Below, in pieces: positions 45,551 through 57,728 of a DNA stretch of 64,000 bases. Position 1 is the first letter of the stretch; the number at the start of each line of letters is the position of its first letter. The notes under the pieces were generated by a model. It worked only from the letters and a program-made list of their open reading frames with translations, did not search any database and was not told the origin of the DNA. The DNA lies in assembly GCA_963691705.1 (NCBI GenBank), contig OY829541.1, positions 33,864,719-33,928,718 on the forward strand, given 5' to 3'. This stretch comes from Viola odorata. Taxonomy: Eukaryota; Streptophyta; Magnoliopsida; Malpighiales; Violaceae. Made by a program: the position numbers and the translations under genes.

Positions 45551-45624
45551 TCCGGGAAGGTTGTGTTATGCCTGACCTTGAGCTTTAAAAGTATAAACTC
45601 TTTTTCTCGATGAAGCAAATTCTT

Positions 45625-47098
45625 TGATCGTCAGTCAAATACAATTTATAATGCCTGAAAATATGTGTACAATTGATAATGTGTACAGTGGTAGTTAGGG
45701 TTGAACACAGGGATTGAGACTGATTCAAGGTCTTGAATCGAAACACAGAATAAAAGCGCAGATATGTAACAAACAGGGGGGTTTTACTTGGCTAAACGAA
45801 TTAGCCAAGAAAGAGTTAAAGCTAACAATTCTAACTATGAAAGCAATATTCGGGATCTCGATTGTCACGTTCGGGGTCCCGAAAGGAAAAATATAGCAAA
45901 TCAGTTAGCAAAGTCAGAATAATAAAACAGAGAGATAGATAAACATGATAAGTCAAATTTAGAAGGATCTAAGGTATTCTTAGGTTGCATTCGGGGGCTC
46001 GATCGTCATCAGCACAGAAATATTCTACTCATGCAATCATAGAAGTGACATGGGGACCAGATTCCTCGGATATCCCCTACTTTTCTCTTAAGAGAAACTA
46101 CCCCCCGTTTCCACATATGAGGTAGTCTTGACAGCCCGCCATCTCTTCAGGCACGAATGCGGGAGAGCCATATTCAGGCTGTCCATGAAGATAAGAAAAG
46201 ACATAGCTAGAGCTAAAGGTCCCTCAGTTTGTCAGGCTCGTGACCCCGCTCTAATCAACTACTCACCTTATCTAATCGAGACCACTTCAGCGCAGTTACT
46301 AATAGATAGATGCCTACTTGTTCCATGCAACTTTCCTTTCGTATTTATCACATAGATGACAGCAATCACTCAAAGAAAAAATCAGTTGATCAAGCCTCTA
46401 ATTACCCCAAGTGAAAATGTAATTAAAATGATAAGCAATTGAATATGGCAGCAAGAATATACTAAGCACGATTAGACCTCGAATCTGTCCTTGCAACCAT
46501 TGAATTGCCTTTGATAAGAATTAAAGATTTAGCTACTCATGCTTGAAAGGAAATAAATAACAAATGAAGAGAGCAACTAGCACAAAATATCTTCAGCCCT
46601 AACTAGGGACAAAATGCAATTAAGGAAAGTCTATTACAAAGCAACCATGCTCCCTAAAGCATAAAGCTGAAAAACACAAAGCTGGTTTCTTGGTCTGATT
46701 TGTCCAGCTTTGGCTGATCTGGATTGGGCTCAAGGCTTGGAACGGACAGAGGGTAGGTATTTTGTGATCAGTGCAGAACTTTCAGAGAAGCGTCAGAGGG
46801 ATCACATGAAAGCTTTGGCAAAAGGACAAGTGAAAATGTCGTTCTTCGCCCTTCGAGGGCTCGAATGGAGAATCCTATTCGGGACCTTGAATGCTATTCT
46901 GGAGTCGGGACCTCGACTTTGGTCTTGAAGCTCGAATTCGCACAAAATGCTCCTAAAATGCATCTTTTCGCAAAAACTCCCTTTCTAGGCCTAGATCTGC
47001 AATATGCAATAGTAATGAAAACAAGGGTAAATTAGCAGAATCATGCCTTAAATTGGCGAGATAATGGAGAGAAAATCATGCATAAAAACATGCTATCA
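45625..47098 (-). repeat. 3' LTR of the Athila-like element
   Basis: 1,474 bp from TGATCG to CTATCA. It contains several copies of the ATTCGGGACCTCGAAT-type dyad (45848, 45869, 45989, 46852, 46877, 46903). The + strand ORFs at 45714, 46128 and 46710 have no recognisable domain. Confidence 0.85.
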
Positions 47099-47134
47099 AA
47101 TAATCCCTACACTGCCCAAGGCTCGCCCTCGAGC
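47099..47134 (-). other. Polypurine tract and hairpin of the Athila-like element
   Basis: Minus strand CAGTGTAGGGATTATT next to the LTR, preceded by GCTC GCCCTC GAGC (+ strand, 47121-47134): a 4-bp stem with the same six-base loop as in the array element. Confidence 0.7.
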
Positions 47135-48010
47135 ATTCACAAAATTTAAAACAGTCCCCAAAATAGAACCAACACACCAAACCATAGCACAGAGAATAAG
47201 CATGCTTTCCAACAGTCGGGACCTCGAATGAAAACAGACTCTACCTAGATGAACACCTGCATCAGATCAGAAGGATAACGACCCTTAAGAAAAGACTTTT
47301 CCACATCAGCCTATTCACCATCAGTCCTCACATGGATAAGTGTTTGCACTCACACTCGCGAACAAGGCTAGGTGTTTAAACACTCAAGTATGCAGAAAAC
47401 GCAGCACAAGACCAAGTTTGTATATCAATCCGAGTACATTAGACACATGCATAGGCAATTTAGCAATCAAAAGACTCTGCATCGGGGGCAAGAAGGAAGA
47501 GCAAGGAAAATAAATGATGATAGAGAATAGAAAAAGTAGAGGGATGGAACATAAGGGGAGTAATAATGAAAAAAATGGGGAAGAGGGAGAGTAAGAAAGT
47601 GAAATGAGGATGTGGTGAAACCAACTCAAACCTGGAACGCTCCCTTGGCAGGAAAAATCGAAATGGTGAGACAATGTTGTTGAGGGCGAAAGCTAGACTA
47701 GATTCTTCTTCTTCGATGGAGATCTTTGTCTACTTTGTTCGGGGCCTTGAACGGACGCAGACTGTGGATTTTCCTCTTCTTTCTTCATGATTTGAACTAC
47801 GCCCTTCTCTCTCTTTTATTAAATATTTTCTTTTCTATTCTTTCTTCTTTCTTTTTCTTTTTTTGTTGAAGAGAGAAGGACCTGGATGTTGAGGATTGAG
47901 ACCTTATTCTTCGGGGGGCTGGGTATTTTGATTTCACTTCCCCACACTTGTGTTTGTAGTGGAGAAGTGATTTTTCGTTCTGCTCTGCCCTTGAATTCTT
48001 CGTTTATCAT
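47135..48010 (-). other. 3' non-coding part of the Athila-like element
   Basis: No domain. It contains dyad motif copies at 47214 and 47737. RNase H and integrase, expected here, are absent. Confidence 0.6.
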
Positions 48011-48925
48011 CGAGGTCTTGAATTTGTGCCAGCGTCGGGGCCTTGAATTTGGGGCAGAAATAATCCTGACTTTCAAGGTCTCGAAGGCGGTTTTGCATTC
48101 TTCGTCGAATATGAATTCTACATCCTTATGCAGCAGTCGGCACATCGGCTGAGCTATCTTAGAGAAGTCCTTGATAAATCTCCTGTAAAATCTTGCATGA
48201 CCAAGAAAAGAGTGCACATCTCGAATATTCGAGGGGTAAGGCAAGGTCTCGATAACCTGAATTTTAGCTTTGTCCACTTTGATGCCTTTGCTGGACACGA
48301 TGTGGCCTAGGATGAGCCCTTGATCCACCATAAAATGGCATTTCTCAAAATTAAGCACAAGGTTAGTGTCCACACATCTTTGCAAAATTTTATTTAAATT
48401 AGAGAGGCATTCGGAAAAAGAGTTACCATAAACCGTGAAATCATCCATAAATACCTCGATCCATTCCTCTACAAATTCTAAAAAAATGCTCACCATGCAC
48501 CTCTGGAATGGGGCTGGGGCATTGCATAACCCAAAAGGCATGCGCCGGTATGCAAATGTACCAAAGGGGCATGTGAAAGTAGTTTTTTCTTGATCTTCGA
48601 AGGCGACTGGAATTTGATGGAAGCCCGAATACCCATCCAAACAATAATAATGTGTCTTGCCCGCAAGTCACTCTAACATTTGATCAATAAAGGGAAGTGG
48701 GAAATGGTCTTTCCTTGTGGCCTCATTCAAGCATCTGTAATCAATGCACACTCTCCATCCGTTCTGGATTCGGGAGGGAATAGGCAGAGTTTCGGGACCT
48801 GGAATGATGGTTATGCCGATTTTTTTTCGGGACTACTTGGACAGGACTGACCCATGGGGAATCAGAAATAGGATAGATAACCCCAAAATCAAGTAATTTC
48901 AAGACCTCTTTTTTAACCACCTCCA
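48011..48925 (-). pseudogene. Reverse transcriptase of the Athila-like element, truncated
   Basis: Minus strand: EVLKLLDFGVIYPISDSPWV and SPVQVVPKK (about 48929-48830), a frame change in a run of eight T near 48820, then LDGYSGFHQIPVAFEDQEKT (about 48640), TFTCPFGTFAYRRMPFGLCN, and the catalytic VFMDDFTVYG (about 48440), followed by LGHIVSSKGI and ARFYRRFIKDFSKIAQPM. The polymerase core is recognisable with the DD pair in place, but two frameshifts break it. After TAFETLKVRIISAPN the sequence leaves pol and enters motif-rich non-coding DNA, so RNase H and integrase are lost. Confidence 0.9.
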
Positions 48926-50420
48926 TCATGGGGGGTTCAAGCGCCTTTGGGGCTGTCGAATTGTCTTGCTAGCCTCTTCAAGGTGGATGCGATGAGTGCA
49001 TAGGGACGGTGATAGACCCTTGATGTCCGCAATTGTCCAGCCAAGAGCTTGTTTAAAACTTTTGAGGAGCTCTACCAATTCAAGCTCTTGAGCCTCCTCC
49101 AATTTGTTGGAAATGATAACTGGGAGGGATTCCTTCTCCCCAAGATAGGCATATTTCAAATGCGAGGGCAGTGCTTTGAGTTTGAGATCTGGAGCTTGCA
49201 CTAGAGAAGGTGTAAGTCGAACGTGATCTTTGCATTCGGGTACCTCATTCGAGGGCTCGACTGCGAGGAAAGAATTTTCTTCGAGGGCCGCTACGACTGA
49301 GCATAATTCGGTAGGGACTGCCATAGAATTTGCCATCTCTTTTAAGGATTCGGGGGTGAGACTTCGGTCGAGAGCCAGCTTCAAGGGCTCGATAGAATTC
49401 AGATCAGCAATGTTCTCGACAAAGGGGTTTATCACGTCAATAAAATTGACACTTGAAAATTCAGAGGGGTATTTCATGGAGTCCAGCGTGTTGAAACTGA
49501 TGATTTTCCCATCAAATTTGAGGGAGATGGAGGCTTCATAGACATCAATTTTTGCACGGGCAGTGGCCAAGAAAGGGCGCCCCAAAAGTACATCTGAAAA
49601 TTTAGTGGTTGTTGGGTTCTCCATGGAAAGAACATAGAAATATGCTGGAAATAGGAATTCGCCTATTTGGACAAGAACATCCGCGATTATGCTTTTGGGA
49701 TAGACAACTGAGTGGTTTGCGAGTTGTATAACCAACGTGGTTTCCTTCAAAGGCCCGAGTCCGAGGCTGTTGTAGATAGTCAAGGGCATAACATTAATTT
49801 CGGCCCCCAAATCACACATAACCTTCCCAATGTCGATTGTGCCAATTCTGCACGGGACAGTGAACATGCCTTGATCTTTGCATTTGGGAGGGATCTTGGG
49901 TTGGATATGAGTGGACAAGTTAGCTCCCACACTTATCTGATTCACCTCGGTGAATTTGTTCTTGTTTGTGCAAAGTTGTTTCAAAAACTTTGCATATCGC
50001 GGCATATTCTTGATAGCCTTGAGAAGAGGGATGTTGATAATGACCTTGCTGAACAAGTCAAAGATGTCCCGATCCTCTTCATCTTTCTTTTTCTTGACCA
50101 ACCGTTGAGGGAACGGGGGTTCGAGTACCTTGTTAATGAACTCTTGAGAGAATTCTTCCTCAACGGGTTGCTTTTTCTTACATCGAGACTTCGTGCTGGA
50201 GAAGAAATGGTCGAGAGCTGCGTCATTGAATCAAGACTTCTTTGGCTGTTCAGGAGGTGGTTGTGCATTGTCGTCATATTCGGGACCTCGAATAACATTA
50301 TCAGCTTCGGGACCTTGATTATCCTTTGCAGAATCGGGGTCTGGATGGACGCGAGAAGGTATCTCGAGGCCACTACGGAGGTTCATAGCACATGCCTCAT
50401 GCTTTGGGTTGGGTTATGTC
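48926..50420 (-). pseudogene. Gag end and protease of the Athila-like element
   Basis: The open frame 50101-48926 has AIKNMPRYAKFLKQLC, then the protease: TVPCRIGTIDIGKVMCDLGA and EINVMPLTIYNSLGLGPL, with DLGAE where DLGAS is usual, then FSDVLLGRPFLATARAKIDV. The C-terminal part reads ALGWTIADIKGLSPSLCTHR, the start of RT. From 50101 to 50420 the sequence is less open but holds CAMNLRSG-like gag linker text. Protease would process the polyprotein. The dyad motif is translated inside this ORF as VEPSNEVP and SIEPLK. Confidence 0.85.
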
Positions 50421-50423
50421 TGC
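50419..50423. repeat. Target site duplication of nested element, left
   Basis: TCTGC, identical to 56465-56469. Confidence 0.92.
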
Positions 50424-52139
50424 TGACTGAGCGTCACTACCCAGTACAAATTGTAAATTTATTTCAACTCTTCCATAGGCTACAAAGTGAAATGTAGACA
50501 GTGGTGAGAGGTTCGATCCACGGAGACAAGCTGGTCCAATCTTTGTTTCTCCTGAAAATGACCAAGTAGAATGCAAGGTGGTGAGATGATTTTATAAATT
50601 AGAAATAAAACAGTACGAGAAAGTAAATGAGTGGGCGAATTGTAGTAAGAAACAGAATGTTTGTGAAGAGAGAAGATCAGTAGAAACAACAATTCTTGGT
50701 AGGGATCTCTTTGAGGTGACTATCTTATGCAATTGATCATTGACAAAACATTTTCTGAATGGATTTATAAAGATGTTATAGGAACAAGAGACACTCTGAA
50801 TTCCCAAGTTTCCCCCTATACAAGTCAATTAAAAGAGACACTCTAATAATGACCCAAACTTTCCTAACAATTTCTCAAGAGTTGCTGGAAAATTGTAAAC
50901 ACACGGGAAACCCATCCCTAGGCCTAGGGATGGACGTACTCACCCCAGAACCTGTTCTTTCCTTTCTCCTAGTTTCTAATGACAAGTATTATGTCTATTA
51001 GTTACTAGCTGTCTACTTAATCTTCCCTTAATGCAGGATTAACACTGACATAAGTGAAACTGACAATACTCATTCAAATCAAATCATAGGTTAGCTAGGC
51101 CTAGATCAAACAAGAACGAATTTGGCATTTAAATGAGAAGGAAAGAAATACAAAAGCATTCATATTAAGTTCAATGAAATCTCACAATAACATGCATAGT
51201 CAACCTCTCAATCTCTACCAAGAATCAGAGGATTTAGTTACAAAACATAAAGAAAACAACAAACAAGAAACTAAAATCCTAATGAAGAACGAAAATACAA
51301 GAAATAAAAAGAAAGGGAAAATGATACAAATGAGAGAACTCCCCTCTCTCTTCCGTCCTCCTCTTCACTCTATGATCTGATCTCATGTCCCCTCACTCTC
51401 CTTCGTCCTCTTCAATAAATGGCAGCCAAGGGGAGAAAAACAATAGAATAAAATATTCCCAAGTGAACACATCCTTCAAAATGCATAGTCTTCGAGGCAT
51501 GGAGCCTTGTGAAAATGTTCTTTGTCACTTATAAGCATGCTAAACATTCTCCTCTATATTTGTTTCTTTGAGTCATGTGAGGGAGAGTATAGCATGCTGG
51601 GAACATCTTGTCTCTATTTTCCAAGTCCCAAGCAGACAAGAAAAGCACTCAAGAATAATATAATTGCAAGCATGCAGCTCAACAAACAAGAAGGGGACAA
51701 GAATATATTCTTGTAAATATTTAAGAAGAGATGTTCCTTAGTGCTCTATGAAGTCTTCAAGACATTCTTGAGCCAAGAAAGGAAGGAACACGAGGTTGGG
51801 GAGATGAAAAACTGTCTGGCACGGCTAGGGGACAATAAGAGCACTGAGAAAATATTTAATTCTTGGCACGGAAACTCATGGTCGGTTTGCCCAGAAATCT
51901 ACAAGCGCAGTTGATCCATCCCTAGGCCTAGGGATGGAGCTGGAAATGCGTCTGAAAATCTGCTCAACACCAATTGATTATTTTTGCTCTTTTCTTTGGC
52001 CTTTTCGTTCCTTTTCCTTCTTCAACATATATTAAACCTGTAAAACCACAAAGGAAGGAAATAAGCTCAAAGTAGCATATTAATCATCTCAATTAATAAT
52101 AAGAGAGACAATAAAACTTTGTAAATAAACAATCAATCA
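50424..52139 (-). repeat. 3' LTR of the nested element
   Basis: 1,716 bp. It contains two perfect CATCCCTAGGCCTAGGGATG palindromes (50913-50932 and 51917-51936). The Met-initiated ORFs at 51174 and 51522 have no known domain. Confidence 0.92.
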
Positions 52140-52177
52140 AATCCCCCACACTTAAACCATGCTTGCCCTCAAGCATG
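52140..52177 (-). other. Polypurine tract and hairpin of the nested element
   Basis: ATCCCCCACACTT beside the LTR, then CATGCTT GCCCTC AAGCATG (52158-52177), identical to the array element. Confidence 0.8.
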
Positions 52178-53768
52178 AACTAAGAACAAACACAAAAACA
52201 CATAACACAGAACACCCTTTATACAGAAAATCAACCCCTGGACTGAACTCATATGAACACTTCAAAAACCAACTCATTCAAGCCATGCTCAAGGACACCC
52301 AACATCACAAATGTGCAAATATTCAAATAGTGGTATGATAGCATGCTGTTCAACTAGGAAATACAACCCTAGAATCTCTGTCTTCTCCTCCTTTGACTCT
52401 TAATCCAAACACTAGCTGCGACACTCATGCAAAGAATTAATAAAAACGCAAACAACATAATTAAAGAGCATAATTAAAACACGAAGTGAGCCAAAGGCTT
52501 CTTTTATTCTCCTTCACTTCCTTTATTCTATTTTTTTCTTTTTCTTTTCTTCCTTCTTTCTCTTTTTTTTTTTTTTCTTTTTTCTTTTTTCTTTTTTCTT
52601 TTTTTTTTTCCTTTCCATCTTTCCGCATTCTCTTCTTTCTTTTTCTTTTCAACTTGCTCCTTTCCACATTCCCATGTTTTTTCAAACACATGCACATGCA
52701 GACAAGACCTCTCACCAAGGTGCTATGATCGGTCCAAACAAGAGGAGTTAGCACACAACCGACCGGAAGTTTTTCCAAAATGGGATGATGGTGCCGAACC
52801 ACCAACATCGTGCAATCCAGAGGGTATGATGAGAGATCCACACATAATAAAATTAAAAAGGTACTCATGCAAACAGAAAAAACTAGCAGCAGTGTAGAGG
52901 ATAGGATCCTCATCCCAAGACCTAGGGATGAGAAGACAGTTTAATCCTAGCAAAGTATTTCCTATGACAGCAGTACTCATCATACATCTATGTGAATAAA
53001 TGAACAAATTGTAAGGTTAGAAGTGTTTAGCATTGTAAGACAGAGTTGATTGATCAAGTATTCGTATAAGTCCAGCTTTTGGGATTTTATCCATACAAAG
53101 GGGTGGAAAACAACAAAAAAGGAAAATAACTCATGCATGAATAAAACAGGCAGTTACGCATGCAAAATTAATTAAATCAAACATGCAGAAAAAAGAAAAT
53201 GCAGAAAAACATGCATAAAAAAAAAAAAATTAAAAACATGCCCAAAAACACATAATAAAACAAGAAAGTGTCTCCCCCACACTTAAAGGACACATTGTAC
53301 TCAATGTGTAAGAGACCAAACAAGGGCAAACAACAATAACCAAACATGCAGATCAAATACAAACAGAAAATAAAATAACAAACAGTAAAAGCAATAATTG
53401 TTCAAAATCGGGGGGGCATAATCTTGGGTGGGGAGGCGTTGGAGCTAAGAGTGCACAGTCTAGGATGTCAAGGATTTTCTCCTGGAGGCGGCTGCTCTAG
53501 TGCTGCTCACAGAGGACTGAAATCTGGGCAGAAAAATTGGGTGAACAGGGTGCAGGATCTGGAATGTCCAGGCCAAGGCCTAGGGATAGGCATGCTGGAT
53601 GGTCTGCACTGGAAAATTCCAAAGATCCATTATTATGCAGAAAAAACGATTAACTGGAAATAAAAATGAAAATAACGAAATGAAAACAAAAACGAAAGGA
53701 ACATGGGTTGCCTCCCATGCAGGGTTCCTCTTTATAGTCTTGGACTAGACTCTTTCAACATCACTTTG
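52178..53768 (-). other. Non-coding internal part of the nested element
   Basis: Low-complexity T-rich tract (52540-52620), A-rich stretches, the second tract-like module at 53274-53308 (CACATT GTACTC AATGTG) and the CATGGG/CCCATG hairpin (53702-53719). Dyad copies at 52911-52930 and 53569-53588. No gene. Confidence 0.7.
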
Positions 53769-54680
53769 TCAACCAATCCTACTGAATGCTTTCCATCCAT
53801 GAAGTTTGATGATAATGATTTCATTTTGTGCATGGTCTTCTAGCAACGAAATCTTCATGTAACCATAAAATGATTCAAATTCTGGTCCAGGTTCATGCAC
53901 AATAAAAAGAAAATATTGGTTGTGAATGGAGGGTAATTCAATAAATGGATCAATATAATCAAAAAAAATCAGAACTTCCCTTTCACACACAATCGCTTGT
54001 GGATTCTCCACCACATCGATTTCTTTCTAAATCTTCTTCACATCCTCCTCCAGCTCGATGCTACAACAAGTGTCCACAACCTTCGTCTCCTGCTCCAGTG
54101 AAGTGCTGGGATGAGTTTGGGTCTGATTGGACTGATTTTGTTGAGCGACAACTTCTGCAGATTTTTCTAGTCTTGCTTCTGGTTCTGGGTCGCTCATCTC
54201 AAGGCATTGAGATGAGTCCGACTGCTCGGGCAGATTTTTGTTGCTCACAAAAGTGGAAGTGCTAGCATCAGATTCCACATTTGGTTTGAAGTTTGAAGGT
54301 ATGCATCTCTGTCTTTCCTGCTTAAGTGCAAGTTGTGATGCTGAGGAGGCAAGTTGTCTTAGTTGCTCTGCCATCCTTGCTAAACTCCCCTCTGCTTCCT
54401 GCACAAATGGAATTAAGGTTTTCATTAAAATTTCAGAAACAGTGGGTTCTTGGCTAGGTTGAGGAGGCTGGAAATATTGATAATTAGGAACTGATTGCAC
54501 TCCATAATTAGAACTTTGTTGGTTGCACCAAGTGGGATAAGGAGTAGATGTGGATGGATTATAATTCCGCTCATATCCCCACTGTGGCGGACCATAACAT
54601 CCTTCATGGCTGGTCACATATCCTGCATCAAAGCTTTGAGGAATAGGGGCTGATTGTGAAAAACAATTGAAATTGCTCAT
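53769..54680 (-). pseudogene. Gag-like ORF of the nested element, split by an in-frame TAG
   Basis: Starts at ATG 54678-54680 (MSNFNCFSQSAPIPQSF). The middle segment SEILMKTLIPFVQEAEGSLA and the RQRCIPSN box are shared with the array ORF, with an extra ASSASQLALKQ insertion of about ten residues. A TAG at 54027-54029 interrupts 12 codons further on than the TAG in the array ORF; downstream the frame continues with VVENPQAIVCEREVLIFFDY to 53769. Homology on both sides of the stop shows one ancestral ORF. No catalytic domain. Confidence 0.6.
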
Positions 54681-54735
54681 AAAAAAAACTGAGAATTGTC
54701 ACAGACAAGAAAAATGAAAATCAGCACACACGTTG

Positions 54736-54753
54736 TCCCCGGCAACGGCGCCA
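54736..54753 (-). other. Primer binding site of the nested element (tRNA-Asp type)
   Basis: Minus strand TGGCGCCGTTGCCGGGGA a few bases inside the LTR, identical to the array and Athila-like elements. Confidence 0.88.
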
Positions 54754-54758
54754 AAATT

Positions 54759-56464
54759 TGACTGAGCGTCGCTACCCAGTATAAATTGTAAATTTATTTC
54801 AACTCTGCCATAGGCTACAAAGTGAAATGTAGACAGTGGTGAGAGGTTCGATCCACGGAGACAAGCTGGTCCAATCTTTGTTTCTCTTGAAAATGACCAA
54901 GTAGAATGCAAGGTGGTGAGATGATTTTATAAATTAGAAATAAAACAGTACGAGAAAGTAAATGAGTGGGCGAATTGTAGTAAGAAACAGAACGTTTGTG
55001 AAGAGAGAAGATCAGTAGAAACAACAATTCTTGGTAGGGATCTCTTTGAGGTGACTATCTTATGCAATTGATCATTGACAAAACATTTTCTGAATGGATT
55101 TATAAAGATGTTATAGGAACAAGAGACACTCTAAATTCCCAAGTTTCCCCCTATACAAGTCAATTAAAAGAGACACTCTAATAATGACCCAAACTTTCCT
55201 AACAATTTCTCAAGAGTTGCTGGAAAATTGTAAACACACGGGAAACCCATCCCTAGGCCTAGGGATGGACGTACTCACCCCAGAACCTGTTCTTTCCTTT
55301 CTCCTAGTTTCTAATGACAAGTCTTATGTCTATTAGTTACTAGTTGTCTACTTAATCTTCCCTTAATGCAGGATTAACACTGACATAAGTGAAACTGACA
55401 ATACTCATTCAAATCAAATCATAGGTTAGCTAGGCCTAGATCAAACAAGAACGAATTTGGCATTTAAATGAGAAGGAAAGAAATACAAAAGCATTCATAT
55501 TAATCTCACAATAACATGCATAGTCAACCTCTCAATCTCTACCAAGAATCAGAGGATTTAGTTACAAAACATAAAGAAAACAACAAACAAGAAACTAAAA
55601 TCCTAATGAAGAACGAAAATACAAGAAATAAAAAGAAAGGGAAAATGATACAAATGAGAGAACTCCTCTCTCTCTTCCGTCCTCCTCTTCACTCTATGAT
55701 CTGATCTCATGTCCCCTCACTCTCCTTCGTCCTCTTCAATAAATGGCAGCCAAGGGGAGAAAAACAATAGAATAAAATATTCCCAAGTGAACACATCCTT
55801 CAAAATGCATAGTCTTCGAGGCATGGAGCCTTGTGAAAATGTTCTTTGTCACTTGTAAGCATGCTAAACATTCTCCTCTATATTTGTTTCTTTGTGTCAC
55901 GTGAGGGAGAGTATAGCATGCTGGGAACATCTTGTCTCTATTTTCCAAGTCCCAAGCAGACAAGAAAAGCACTCAAGAATAATATAATTGCAAGCATGCA
56001 GCTCAACAAACAAGAAGGGGACAAGAATATATTCTTGTAAATATTTAAGAAGAGATGTTCCTTAGTGCTCTATGAAGTCTTCAAGACATTCTTGAGCCAA
56101 GAAAGGAAGGAACACGAGGTTGGGGAGATGAAAAACTGTCTGGCACGGCTAGGGGACAATAAGAGCACTGAGAAAATATTTAATTCTTGGCACGGAAACT
56201 CATGGTCGGTCTGCCCAGAAATCTACAAGCGCAGTTGATCCATCCCTAGGCCTAGGGATGGAGCTGGAAATGCGTCTGGAAAATCTGCTCAACACCAATT
56301 GATTATTTTTGCTCTTTTCTTTGGCCTTTTCGTTCCTTTTCCTTCTTCAACATATATTAAACCTGTAAAACCACAAAGGAAGGAAATAAGCTCAAAGTAG
56401 CATATTAATCATCTCAATTAATAATAAGAGAGACAATAAAACTTTGTAAATAAACAATCAATCA
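54759..56464 (-). repeat. 5' LTR of the nested element
   Basis: 1,706 bp; a ten-base deletion near 55500 relative to the other LTR. Perfect palindromes at 55248-55267 and 56241-56260. Confidence 0.92.
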
Positions 56465-56469
56465 TCTGC
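56465..56469. repeat. Target site duplication of nested element, right
   Basis: TCTGC. Confidence 0.92.
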
Positions 56470-57710
56470 CCTGAAAATCTTCCTCAATTTTTCACCTCTT
56501 TCATTTCGGCCATGAGAGTACGTATTTGTTTTTCAAGCTCCGCAATTTTTTTCTTATCAAGGGAGGGCTCCTCATTCGGGGGCGCGATGAAGTTCTGGTC
56601 TTGGGGGGGTTGTCTCTGATACTGATAGTTCTGAAAATTGGGTATGGGTTTGAAATTCTGCATGTTGAAAGGAGGGGGGTGATTTCCGTATGGATTTTTT
56701 CCATACTGACGGCTAGGTCCGGCCTGTTGAGAGTTATTCCATCTGTAATTAGGTTGTCTCCAGCCTTGATTGTTGTTCTGACCATACGGGACATTGAATC
56801 CTCCCGCAGCATTGACGAGCATCTCTTCGGGAATGAATGGACAAGCATCAGTGGGGTGGTCTGAAAGTTGACAGATTTGGCAGGCCTCGACCTGGACTGG
56901 GTGTCCCGAAGCCATATTCTGAAGTATACCAGTGATGACGGCTAATTGATTTTCCATAGCTGCTGAGCGGGCGTCTTGAATGCTGGTGGAATTATTGAAA
57001 GGGAGGTTGTTCTTGGCCATGAGCTCGATAGTGCCTTTGGCGACAGCAGGAGTGAGTCTAGTGATGGAACCATTTGCAGCAGCATTGAGCAGGGCCTTGT
57101 CCCGAGCCTTGAGAGAAATACTGAATGAGAGCATGTTCGGAGAGATTATGCGAGGGGCATAAGGCTTGCATCTTCTTGAAGCGCTCATAGTATTGCTCAA
57201 GATCTTCCGTGTTTTTTTGGAGGATAGACACTAGCTGCTTGCGAGTTACCATGGCGACGGACACCGGGTAATATTTGTCCGTGAAGGCCTTGGACATTTC
57301 GGCCCATGAGTTGATAGATTGAGGACGCAAGTCATAAAACCAATCAAGAGCATCGTCTTTAAGGGACCACATGAAGGCGCGGAGTTTAGCATGTTCCACA
57401 CTAACATTATGGGGCTTCATGGCATCACAAATGGAGTGTAATTGTTGGAGGTGACGGTGGGGATTTTCCTTGGCCAGCCCTCGATAGAGGGGTAGATGGT
57501 GCATGACGGCAGATTTGAGTTCCTAGTCATTCGGGACCATTGGCCAAACGATACAACTGGTTGGGGCCTCGGGGGCTGCATTGAATTCATCGATAGTCTG
57601 GATTGCTGGTGGGATTGGTGGAATATCATCCCCTTCGGGGCCGTGATCTTCCATTTTAGGTCCTTCTGGGTGGACAAGCGGTACGTGGTCGGGATCTGGA
57701 TTATCAAGAT
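56470..57710 (-). pseudogene. Gag of the Athila-like element, frameshifted
   Basis: Minus strand: an N-terminal acidic, Pro-rich part (about 57690-57530, ended by a TAG near 57523), then HHLPLYRGLAKENPHRHLQQ, LRAFMWSLKDDALDWFYDL, SWAEMSKAFTDKYYP and QYYERFKKMQALCPSHNLSE, the Retrotrans_gag core. A frame change near 57110 leads to KARDKALLNAAANGSI and the knuckle CQICQLSDHPTDAC (CX2CX4HX4C). The end is Asn/Gln/Pro-rich with a KKKIAELEKQIRTLMAEMKE helix. The nested element inserts just after this helix; gag resumes at 50420. Gag would package the element RNA. Confidence 0.88.
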
Positions 57711-57728
57711 TTTCTAGATCGAAAAGAC

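Larger units (their letters stand above)
38481..45560 (-). mobile_element. Helitron remains, nested and rearranged
   Basis: On the minus strand a Helitron-like N-terminal fragment (45550-45130) is followed, after foreign sequence, by Rep motifs (41563-41526 and 39975-39350) and a 3' end with hairpin and CTAG at 38481 followed by T. Between them lie a second Helitron 3'-end-like sequence (about 41568), an RPA-like gene fragment, an AT-rich tandem repeat and a solo LTR. The most economical reading is one Helitron into which a related Helitron and later an LTR element inserted. The helicase part is missing, so no autonomous copy is here. Confidence 0.7.
50424..56464 (-). mobile_element. Non-autonomous LTR element nested in Athila gag, relative of the array element
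   Basis: LTRs 50424-52139 and 54759-56464 with TGACTGAGCG and CAATCAATCA ends, flanked by TCTGC. LTRs differ at about fifteen positions plus a ten-base gap (about 1 percent), so it is younger than its host. The internal region of 2,619 bp has the same layout and a homologous ORF as the array element, but the LTRs are clearly different, so it is a sister subfamily. No pol genes. Confidence 0.93.

Noticed and set aside
49712..50497. 261-residue plus-strand ORF
   Set aside because: Antisense to the Athila protease/gag frame and continues into the LTR of the nested element.
52461..52913. 150-residue ORF with a long Lys/Glu run
   Set aside because: Low-complexity T-rich tract read on the minus strand; the array element has no counterpart.
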